DNA from: Sapientia aquatica
GTDB taxonomy: Bacteria; Pseudomonadota; Gammaproteobacteria; Burkholderiales; Burkholderiaceae_D
Assembly (NCBI RefSeq): GCF_004358105.1
Contig: NZ_SMYL01000002.1
Coordinates: 186,001 to 250,000 of the forward strand
Direction: 5' to 3'
DNA length: 64,000 nucleotides
Made by a program: the position numbers and the translations under genes. The notes under the pieces are model-generated. The model had not been told where the DNA came from. It saw only the letters and a list, made by a program, of their open reading frames with translations, and searched no databases. This document shows, one piece after another, positions 57,122 through 64,000 of the stretch; position 1 is the first letter of the stretch; every line of letters starts with the position of its first letter.

Positions 57122-59758
57122 ATGCAAGAAAAATACAGCCCATCCGATGTTGAGCAACAAGCTCAAGCCCATTGGCAAAAAATCGACGCTTATCGCACTA
57201 CCGAAAACGACGCTCGTTTTCCAAAAGGTAAATACTACGCATGCTCCATGCTGCCATATCCCTCCGGCAAACTACACATGGGTCACGTGCGTAATTACAC
57301 CATCAACGATATGCTCGCGCGTCAATTACGCATGAAGGGCTACAACGTCTTAATGCCTATGGGTTGGGATGCGTTTGGTCTGCCAGCGGAGAACGCGGCG
57401 ATCGCCTACAAAAAATCACCCGCCGAATGGACTTACGCCAACATCGCCGACATGAAATCGCAAATGCAACCGCTAGGTTTGGCATTTGACTGGACGCGCG
57501 AAGTAGCAACCTGCGACCCCGATTATTACCGCTGGAATCAATGGTTTTTCTTGAAGCTGTTAGAAAAAGGCATCGCTTACAAAAAAACCCAAGTCGTGAA
57601 CTGGGACCCGATTGATCAAACCGTGTTGGCCAATGAACAGGTGGTCGATGGTCGCGGTTGGCGCTCCGGCGCGTTGGTGGAAAAACGTGAAATCCCCGGC
57701 TACTACTTCGGTATCACCCAATACGCCGACGAATTGTTAAACAGTATCGACGACTTAACCGGTTGGCCCGATCAAGTTCGTACCATGCAGCGCAACTGGA
57801 TAGGTAAGAGCGAAGGCGTGCGCTTTGCGTTCTCGCATCAAATCAAAGACGAACAAGGCGCATTAATCCAAGACGGTCAATTATTCGTCTTTACCACACG
57901 TGCCGATACGATCATGGGCGTGACCTTTTGCGCGGTGGCGGCCGAACATCCGCTGGCGACTTTGGCGGCCAAGACAAATCCTAAGCTGGCTGAATTCATC
58001 GAGGTTTGCAAAACCGGCGGCACCACGGAAGCCGAAATGGCGACCAAAGAAAAAGAAGGTTTGCCGACCGGTTTATTCGTCACACATCCGTTAACTGGCG
58101 AGCAGATTGAAGTCTGGGTTGGTAATTATGTATTGATGACCTACGGCGACGGCGCGGTAATGGGCGTTCCAGCTCATGATGAGCGCGACTTTGCTTTCGC
58201 GAAAAAATACCACATCGCGATTAAACAAGTAATCGCTGCCGACGGGGAGACTTTTAGTTTAGACGCTTGGCAAGAATGGTACGGCGACAAACAACGCGGC
58301 GTGACAATTAATTCCGGCAAATATGACGGTCTGACCACTCAAGCAGCAATCAATGCAGTGGCATCCGAGTTAGTGACAAAGGGTGTGGGCGAAAAGAAAA
58401 CCACTTGGCGCCTGCGTGATTGGGGTATCAGTCGTCAACGTTATTGGGGTACTCCGATCCCCATTATTCATTGCCAATCTTGCGGCTCAGTTCCTGTGCC
58501 AGAAAAAGATTTGCCCGTGATTTTGCCAACCGACTGTATTCCAGATGGTTCCGGCAATCCATTAAAACAGCGGGCTGATTTCTTAAACGTGCCTTGTCCA
58601 AAATGCGGCGCAGCAGCGCAGCGCGAAACCGACACGATGGATACCTTCGTCGATTCGAGTTGGTATTACATGCGTTACACCTGTCCTGATGCTGCCACGA
58701 TGGTTGATAGCCGCAATGATTATTGGATGGCGATGGACCAGTACATTGGCGGTGTCGAGCACGCGGTCATGCATTTGTTGTATGCGCGTTTTTGGACCAA
58801 AGCGATGCGCGATATTGGCTTGGTAAAGTTTGATGAACCGTTCAAAAACTTATTCACGCAAGGCATGTTGTTGAACGAATCGTTCTTCCGCGAAGACGCT
58901 TCTGGCAAAAAAACGTGGTATTACCCGAACGAAGTGGAAGTGGCTTTTGACGATAAAGGTCGGCCAGTTTCAGCCAGTTTGAAGAGCGATGGACAAGCGG
59001 TGCAAATGGGCGGCATTGAGAAAATGTCCAAGTCCAAAAATAACGTCGTTGAGCCGAAAGATATTATTAGTCGCTTTGGCGCCGATACTGCGCGCTTATT
59101 CACCATGTTTGCGGGTCCTCCAGACCAAAGCGCCGCGTGGAGCGACTCCGGTGTTGAAGGTGCAGCGCGTTACCTGCGTCGCTTGTGGGCCAATGGCTTA
59201 AAGCACGTTGAAACGATACGCAGCGCCGGCACAATCGGTTCAACTGACGACTACGCAGAATCGGTGAAAGCCTTGCGCCGCGAAGTTCATTTGACTTTGA
59301 AGCAAATTGACTACGATTACGAAAAGCTGCAATACAACACGGTGGTATCCGGTGCGATGAAGTTATTGAATGCTATTGAAGCATTTAAAGCCGAAGGCGC
59401 AGGACATGCCGAAGCGTTAAGAGAAGCATTCAGTATTTTGTTGCGTTCCTTGTACCCAGTTTGCCCGCATATTTGTCATTCACTGTGGCAGGAATTAGGC
59501 TTGGGCGGTACTGAACATGCTGAGATCATTAACGCACCTTGGCCAGTGTTGGACGAAGCTGCTTTGGTGCAAAACGAGATCGAATACATGGTGCAAGTCA
59601 ACGGTAAATTACGCGGCTCCGTTAAAGTGGCGCGTGATGCAGATAAAGCGACTATTGAAGCATTGGCCTTGCAACACGAGCACGTGCAAAAATTCTTAAC
59701 TGGCGCACCGAAAAAGATCATCATTGTGCCAGCGAAGTTAATCAACATTGTGGTGTAA
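57122..59758 (+). CDS. leuS: leucyl-tRNA synthetase
   Basis: An 878-residue class I synthetase, full length. HIGH-type motif [17 protein letters not shown], the editing domain with [16 protein letters not shown], a zinc ribbon ([20 protein letters not shown]), and the KMSKS motif [11 protein letters not shown] are all visible, ending in the anticodon-binding and C-terminal domains. It charges tRNA-Leu. It is followed by lptE after 47 bases in the same direction. Confidence 0.98.
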   Translation: MQEKYSPSDVEQQAQAHWQKIDAYRTTENDARFPKGKYYACSMLPYPSGKLHMGHVRNYTINDMLARQLRMKGYNVLMPMGWDAFGLPAENAAIAYKKSPAEWTYANIADMKSQMQPLGLAFDWTREVATCDPDYYRWNQWFFLKLLEKGIAYKKTQVVNWDPIDQTVLANEQVVDGRGWRSGALVEKREIPGYYFGITQYADELLNSIDDLTGWPDQVRTMQRNWIGKSEGVRFAFSHQIKDEQGALIQDGQLFVFTTRADTIMGVTFCAVAAEHPLATLAAKTNPKLAEFIEVCKTGGTTEAEMATKEKEGLPTGLFVTHPLTGEQIEVWVGNYVLMTYGDGAVMGVPAHDERDFAFAKKYHIAIKQVIAADGETFSLDAWQEWYGDKQRGVTINSGKYDGLTTQAAINAVASELVTKGVGEKKTTWRLRDWGISRQRYWGTPIPIIHCQSCGSVPVPEKDLPVILPTDCIPDGSGNPLKQRADFLNVPCPKCGAAAQRETDTMDTFVDSSWYYMRYTCPDAATMVDSRNDYWMAMDQYIGGVEHAVMHLLYARFWTKAMRDIGLVKFDEPFKNLFTQGMLLNESFFREDASGKKTWYYPNEVEVAFDDKGRPVSASLKSDGQAVQMGGIEKMSKSKNNVVEPKDIISRFGADTARLFTMFAGPPDQSAAWSDSGVEGAARYLRRLWANGLKHVETIRSAGTIGSTDDYAESVKALRREVHLTLKQIDYDYEKLQYNTVVSGAMKLLNAIEAFKAEGAGHAEALREAFSILLRSLYPVCPHICHSLWQELGLGGTEHAEIINAPWPVLDEAALVQNEIEYMVQVNGKLRGSVKVARDADKATIEALALQHEHVQKFLTGAPKKIIIVPAKLINIVV

Positions 59759-59805
59759 CGCGCGGCCCAACATAGACATTTATTTTTAACAAATTCGAGA
59801 TAAAC

Positions 59806-60324
59806 ATGATGCAAGTGCGTTCAATGTTGAACAAGAAATGGTTGATCTGGAGCGCCTTGCTGGCCCTTGCTTGTTTGCTGTCAGCCTGTGGTTTTCATCT
59901 GCGCGGCGCAAGTGAGTTTCCGTTTAAAACGATTGCTGTGGTGGGGTCTGAAACGACGCCGATGGGCGCGGCGATTCGGCGTAACCTGCGCGGCCAGGCA
60001 AATACTCAATTGCTCGACAATGAAAATGAAGCCGACGTTGTATTGCAAATTTTGAGCGAGCGTCCAGAGAAAGTCATTCTGTCATTAACCGTTCAAGGCT
60101 TGGTGCGTGAATACACGTTGAATAGTTATTTAACCTTCCAAGTGCGTAATAGTTACGGCAAGATTTATCTCCCGCCCACAACGATTGTTTTGCATCGCAC
60201 GATTAGTTATAACGAAAACGTCGTGTTGTCTAAAGCATCCGAAGAAGCGATGTTATATAAAGATATGCAGGGCGATATAGTGCAACAGGTGGTGCGTCGT
60301 TTATCTGTATTGAAGATGGATTAA
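59806..60324 (+). CDS. lptE: LPS assembly lipoprotein LptE
   Basis: A 172-residue outer-membrane lipoprotein that plugs the LptD barrel for lipopolysaccharide transport. The signal peptide and lipobox (LALACLLSAC) are followed by GFHLRGASEFPFKTIAVVG, the family opening; the rest is the mixed fold with EADVVLQIL and EYTLNSYLTFQV. It lies between leuS and holA as in other Gram-negative bacteria. Confidence 0.95.
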   Translation: MMQVRSMLNKKWLIWSALLALACLLSACGFHLRGASEFPFKTIAVVGSETTPMGAAIRRNLRGQANTQLLDNENEADVVLQILSERPEKVILSLTVQGLVREYTLNSYLTFQVRNSYGKIYLPPTTIVLHRTISYNENVVLSKASEEAMLYKDMQGDIVQQVVRRLSVLKMD

Positions 60325-60326
60325 TC

Positions 60327-61361
60327 GTGCAACTTCGCTTTGACGCACTCGACGCACAACTCGCCAAGGGCCTCGCGCCTTTATACGTTGTCAGTAGCGA
60401 CGAGCATTTATTGGCGCAGCAAGCGCTCGATAAAATCCGCGCCAAAGCTCGCGCCGAAGGCTTCGTTGAGCGTGAAATTTTAACCGTTGAGCGCAGTTTT
60501 AAATGGGGCGCTTTATTAGCAGCCAATCAAAGCCTGTCTCTATTCGGTGACAAAAAAATCATCGATCTGCGTATTCCAACCGGCAAGCCGGGCAAAGATG
60601 GCGGACAAGCGTTACAAGACTACGTCGCGCAATTAAAAAGCAATCCCAATCCAGATACAGTAACAATTATTAGCCTACCCAAATTAGATTGGGCGAGTCA
60701 AAAATCAGTTTGGGTCACGCGCTTGCAAGAAGCGGCAGTTTATCTCGATATTCCTTTAGTCGAGCGCGCCCAATTATCGGGCTGGATTGCGCGGGGACTC
60801 AAAGACCAAGGCCAAACGGCCGAGCGCGAAGCGATTGAATTTATCGCTGATCGGGTCGAAGGTAATTTACTCGCAGCTCATCAAGAAATCCAAAAGCTTG
60901 GTTTGCTTTATCCAACGGGCGCTTTGTCGGGCGAACAAATTCAGGAAGCGGTGCTCAATGTCGCGCGCTACGATGTGTTCAAATTAAGCGAAGCCGTGTT
61001 GCAAGGCGATGTGACGCGTTTGGTGCGGATGTTGGACGGTTTGAAAGGCGAGGGCGAAGCGTTGCCGCTGGTGTTGTGGGCCTTAGCCGAAGAGTGCCGC
61101 ACTTTGTTGAAACTAAAGATCGGCCAACAAGAAGGCCGACCGTTATCCGTACTCTTTAAAGAACATCGTATTTGGGGCGGCAAAGAACGCTTAATGGAAC
61201 CAGCCTTGCGGCGCTTAAGTTTAAGCGCGTTGCAAACCGCCTTGCAAAATGTGGCGCAACTCGACAAGTTGGTTAAAGGTTTGCGCGTCAAAAAAATGTC
61301 CGGTGATGCCTGGGATGCGGTGCTGCAGTTATCGCTCTCGTTAGCGCAGCCAGCACGCTGA
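60327..61361 (+). CDS. holA: DNA polymerase III delta subunit
   Basis: A 344-residue clamp-loader subunit that opens the beta sliding clamp. It starts with GTG at 60327, two bases after the lptE stop. Segments typical of HolA are PLYVVSSDEHLLAQQALDKIRAKA, SLSLFGDKKIIDLRIP, LSGWIARGLKDQGQTAEREAIEFIADRVEGNLLAAHQEIQKL and YDVFKLSEAVLQGD. Coupled to lptE. Confidence 0.95.
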   Translation: MQLRFDALDAQLAKGLAPLYVVSSDEHLLAQQALDKIRAKARAEGFVEREILTVERSFKWGALLAANQSLSLFGDKKIIDLRIPTGKPGKDGGQALQDYVAQLKSNPNPDTVTIISLPKLDWASQKSVWVTRLQEAAVYLDIPLVERAQLSGWIARGLKDQGQTAEREAIEFIADRVEGNLLAAHQEIQKLGLLYPTGALSGEQIQEAVLNVARYDVFKLSEAVLQGDVTRLVRMLDGLKGEGEALPLVLWALAEECRTLLKLKIGQQEGRPLSVLFKEHRIWGGKERLMEPALRRLSLSALQTALQNVAQLDKLVKGLRVKKMSGDAWDAVLQLSLSLAQPAR

Positions 61362-61400
61362 TTCCCCCAGCCTAAGCGCTATTGTTTTTATTTTTTACTA

Positions 61401-62675
61401 ATGATGACTATGGATATCTCTCACTACATGCAGCAAGTCGGACGCCAAGCCAAAAGCGCAAGTCGCTTGATGGCGCGCGCGTCGAGTGAGCAAAAAAATC
61501 AAGCGTTGCGTTTAATCTCCGCGGCAATTTTGCGAGATGCCGCTGAACTACGTGCGGCCAACCAGCGCGATTTAGATGCAGCCCAAGCGCAAGGCTTAGC
61601 TCCAGCCTTGTTAGACCGATTAAGTTTGTCGGACAAAGCCATTACCACCATGGCCGAAGGCTTATTACAAATTGCGTCCTTGCCTGATCCGATTGGTGAG
61701 ATCAGCGATTTAAAATTCCGCCCGACTGGGATTCAAGTTGGCCAGATGCGCGTTCCATTGGGCGTGATCGGCATTATTTACGAAGCGCGTCCTAACGTGA
61801 CCGTGGATGCGGCGGGTTTGTGTATCAAGAGCGGTAACGCGACGATTTTGCGTGGCGGCTCGGAAGCAATTCATTGCAATCAAGCGTTGGCTAAATTGGT
61901 TCAAGAAGGTTTGGTCGGTGCTGGCTTACCAGTGCAGGCCGTGCAAGTGATCGAAACCACCGATCGCGCTGCGGTCGGTCAATTAATTACCATGCCAGAA
62001 TTTGTCGATGTGATCGTTCCGCGCGGCGGCAAAGGTTTGATCGAACGTTTGATCAAAGAAGGCACGGTTCCGATGATTAAACATCTGGACGGAATCTGCC
62101 ACGTTTATATCGATGACAAAGCCGATTTAAGCAAAGCTGCCGATATCGCCTTTAACGCTAAATGCCATCGTTACGGCACCTGCAATACGATGGAAACATT
62201 GTTGGTCGCACGTTCGGTTGCAGAGCAAATTTTGCCGACTTTGGCGACGCTATACGCTGATAAACAAGTTGAATTGCGTTGTGACCCAGAAGCATTGGCG
62301 ATACTCAATGGCTACCCGCATTTGGCAGCAGCCCAAGAGCTTGATTGGAGCACCGAATATTTAGCACCAATTTTGGCGATCAAAGTCGTCGCGGATTTGG
62401 ATGAAGCGATTGAGCACATCAACACCTATTCGTCGCAGCACACCGATACGGTCGTTACGGAAGATTATTCCCGTGCGCTGCGCTTTATGCGCGAGGTGGA
62501 TTCTGCATCGGTAATGGTCAACGCCTCAACCCGCTTTGCGGATGGTTTTGAATTTGGTTTAGGAGCAGAAATTGGTATTTCAACCGACAAGCTGCATGCG
62601 CGCGGTCCGGTCGGCTTGAATGGCTTAACGTCAGTAAAATATATCGTTTTTGGACATGGAGAAGTACGCAGTTAA
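61401..62675 (+). CDS. proA: gamma-glutamyl phosphate reductase
   Basis: A 424-residue NADPH enzyme of proline synthesis, producing glutamate-5-semialdehyde. Motifs are [60 protein letters not shown] and [16 protein letters not shown] with the catalytic Cys, and [25 protein letters not shown] at the end. The first of three closely spaced ATG codons is used; the next are at 61404 and 61410. It follows holA by 39 bases, an order conserved in Burkholderiales. Confidence 0.97.
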   Translation: MMTMDISHYMQQVGRQAKSASRLMARASSEQKNQALRLISAAILRDAAELRAANQRDLDAAQAQGLAPALLDRLSLSDKAITTMAEGLLQIASLPDPIGEISDLKFRPTGIQVGQMRVPLGVIGIIYEARPNVTVDAAGLCIKSGNATILRGGSEAIHCNQALAKLVQEGLVGAGLPVQAVQVIETTDRAAVGQLITMPEFVDVIVPRGGKGLIERLIKEGTVPMIKHLDGICHVYIDDKADLSKAADIAFNAKCHRYGTCNTMETLLVARSVAEQILPTLATLYADKQVELRCDPEALAILNGYPHLAAAQELDWSTEYLAPILAIKVVADLDEAIEHINTYSSQHTDTVVTEDYSRALRFMREVDSASVMVNASTRFADGFEFGLGAEIGISTDKLHARGPVGLNGLTSVKYIVFGHGEVRS

Positions 62676-62731
62676 TTAAGTGTGGGTTTGATTAAACAAA
62701 AAACGTCGGCATTAAAACTAAAGGATTAATC

Positions 62732-63154
62732 ATGTTGTGGATTAAAGCATTGCACATTGTTTTCGTTGCGTCTTGGTTTGCGGGTTTGTTTTATTTGCCA
62801 CGGATTTTTGTCAATCTGGCCGAAGAAGGTCCCGGCGCTGCGACTGAGCGCCTATTAAAAATGGCGCGCAAGTTATACCGCTTCACAGGAATACTAAGCG
62901 TGGTTGCGATTATTCTCGGCGGTATTTTGTACCTGTATTACGGCATCGGTTTGGGTCCCGGCAATGCGTGGATGCACGCTAAATTGGGCTTGGTAATTTT
63001 AGTTGTCGGCTACCAGCATGCGTGCGGTAGTTTGCTGAAAAAATTTGAGCATGGCAAAAATCAACGTAGCCATGTTTGGTACCGCTACTTTAATGAAGTC
63101 CCGGTTGTTTTGTTACTCGCCATCGTTTGTTTAGTCGTCGTTAAACCTTTCTAG
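62732..63154 (+). CDS. HemJ-like/CopD-family membrane protein
   Basis: A 140-residue inner-membrane protein with four helices. The opening LWIKALHIVFVASWFAGLFYLPRIFVN and the second conserved block GPGNAWMHAKLGLVILVVGYQHAC match the HemJ family, proposed protoporphyrinogen IX oxidases; His8 and the Lys in MHAKL are the conserved cofactor-site residues. Such proteins are often annotated as CopD family. It lies 57 bases after proA. Confidence 0.85.
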   Translation: MLWIKALHIVFVASWFAGLFYLPRIFVNLAEEGPGAATERLLKMARKLYRFTGILSVVAIILGGILYLYYGIGLGPGNAWMHAKLGLVILVVGYQHACGSLLKKFEHGKNQRSHVWYRYFNEVPVVLLLAIVCLVVVKPF

Positions 63155-63162
63155 GATTATCC

Positions 63163-63792
63163 ATGGGCGCTAAAACTGTACGAGTGTGTGAGTATTATTT
63201 CTCGCCAATTTCGCCGTGGTCGTATTTGGGCCACGAACGACTGTTGAAATTGGCACAGCAATACAACATCAAAATCGATATGAAGCCGGTCGATATTGGT
63301 CAGGTCTTCGGCGCATCTGGCGGTGTTCCATTGGCTAAGCGTGCGCCGCAGCGGCAAGCGTACCGATTGCAAGAATTGCAGCGTTGGAGCGAGTTTTTAG
63401 CGATTCCGATGAATATTCAACCGGCTTTTTTTCCGGTGTCCGGCGATTTGGCGTCTAAACTATTGATCGCAACGCAATTGACGCACGGCACGGAAGTCGC
63501 CTTGAATTTGTGCACGGAAATCATGCGCGCAATTTGGGCTGAGCAAAAGAATATTTCTGACGGTGGCACCTTGATCGAGTTGGCCGAGCAGATCGAATTA
63601 GACGGCCCAGCTTTACTCAAATCAGCCGATACCGCCAGCGTGGCAGCCGAATACCAACGTCACACGCAACAAGCCATCGCGGCCAATGTGTTTGGTATGC
63701 CTTGGTATGTATTTGAAGATCAGCCGTATTGGGGCCAAGACCGCTTAGATTTCTTGGAGCGCGCTTTCGCGTCAAATCCAGCTTTAAAGTAA
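63163..63792 (+). CDS. 2-hydroxychromene-2-carboxylate isomerase-like (DsbA-fold) protein
   Basis: A 209-residue thioredoxin-fold protein of the kappa-class/HCCA isomerase family. The N-terminal YYFSPISPWSYLGHERLLKLAQ motif has the Ser used with glutathione in that class; the C-terminal AANVFGMPWYVFEDQPYWGQDRLDFLERA is the usual ending. The prototype acts in naphthalene breakdown with glutathione, but no aromatic-degradation genes are nearby, so the substrate is open. It is 8 bases after the HemJ-like gene. Confidence 0.9.
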   Translation: MGAKTVRVCEYYFSPISPWSYLGHERLLKLAQQYNIKIDMKPVDIGQVFGASGGVPLAKRAPQRQAYRLQELQRWSEFLAIPMNIQPAFFPVSGDLASKLLIATQLTHGTEVALNLCTEIMRAIWAEQKNISDGGTLIELAEQIELDGPALLKSADTASVAAEYQRHTQQAIAANVFGMPWYVFEDQPYWGQDRLDFLERAFASNPALK

Positions 63793-63901
63793 TGAAGTAG
63801 CAAATTAGTAAAACGTAGTGAGTTTCAAAGCAAGCAGGTAGCGCATTTTCAGAAAGTGTCCTACCTTGATATAAGCAATTAACGGATAAAGGGTATCCAA
63901 C

Positions 63902-64000
63902 ATGACACAACGACATTCCTATTTTTGTCCTTGCCCGCGCGGCATGGAACAAGCCTTAGCTGACGAGCTGATCGAAATCAAAACACAGCACAGCGCGTCC
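63902..64000 (+). CDS. RlmL-type rRNA methyltransferase, N-terminal part (partial)
   Basis: ATG at 63902, behind an AAAGGG-type site, opens 33 codons to the window edge. The start TQRHSYFCPCPRGMEQALADEL matches the N terminus of THUMP-domain class I methyltransferases such as RlmL, which modify 23S rRNA at G2445. The catalytic domain lies outside the window, so the exact member is inferred. Confidence 0.75.
   Translation, partial: MTQRHSYFCPCPRGMEQALADELIEIKTQHSAS

Overview
This window looks like chromosomal DNA of a betaproteobacterium, most likely Burkholderiales, family Oxalobacteraceae. That placement is inference, and the genus is not determined. The evidence is an elongation factor P with Arg32 encoded next to the arginine rhamnosyltransferase EarP, the gene order fur / bamE-dapB-leuS-lptE-holA-proA, and a hemH-recN-nadK cluster close to hrcA. 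Coding density is high. I see no rRNA, tRNA, CRISPR array or insertion sequence.

Layout. 1-4.2 kb: the tail of phosphoglucomutase, then a reverse-strand operon phosphoketolase - class I fructose-bisphosphate aldolase - PagL-like outer-membrane protein joined by 4-bp overlaps. 4.8-6.4 kb: an AT-rich reverse-strand cassette of a PAAR protein with a C-terminal extension, a lambda-lysozyme-like muramidase and a small exported cysteine-containing protein; it reads as an orphan type VI secretion effector/immunity module. 6.7-12.2 kb: a SOUL haem-binding gene broken by an amber codon, EF-P, EarP, a cytosolic 5'-nucleotidase, a small membrane protein and an HD-GYP c-di-GMP phosphodiesterase. 12.2-17.6 kb: looser accessory DNA with PhzF, an NTF2-like protein, unknown proteins, a gene remnant and an acetyl-CoA hydrolase/transferase.

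18-24.2 kb: a forward operon of UDP-GlcNAc 2-epimerase, an NfrB-like inner-membrane glycosyltransferase, an NfrA-like outer-membrane TPR protein and a DUF4434 protein. It resembles the enterobacterial secreted glycan pathway that phage N4 exploits, but the NfrB here ends after the transferase/membrane part. 24.4-40.2 kb: a beta-propeller protein, a chemoreceptor, threonine aldolase, an MFS transporter, a three-gene signalling operon (hybrid kinase with three receiver domains, CheB-CheR fusion, receiver-kinase), an exported amidohydrolase and a Tat-exported DUF885 hydrolase. 40.3-45.1 kb: a GFA-domain protein beside an amidohydrolase fragment, an LrgA/LrgB pair, a GNAT acetyltransferase and 2,4-dienoyl-CoA reductase.

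45.1-45.9 kb has no convincing gene but holds three successive hairpins, one with 23-bp perfect arms. 45.9-64 kb is mostly core housekeeping: ApaH, ferrochelatase, RecN, NAD kinase, a HAD phosphatase, a YhhN protein, HrcA, exonuclease I, Fur, BamE, DapB, LeuS, LptE, HolA, ProA, a HemJ-like protein, a chromene-carboxylate isomerase-like protein and the start of an RlmL-type rRNA methyltransferase. The least ordinary parts are the PAAR/muramidase cassette, the NfrAB-type glycan operon and the CheB-CheR signalling operon.
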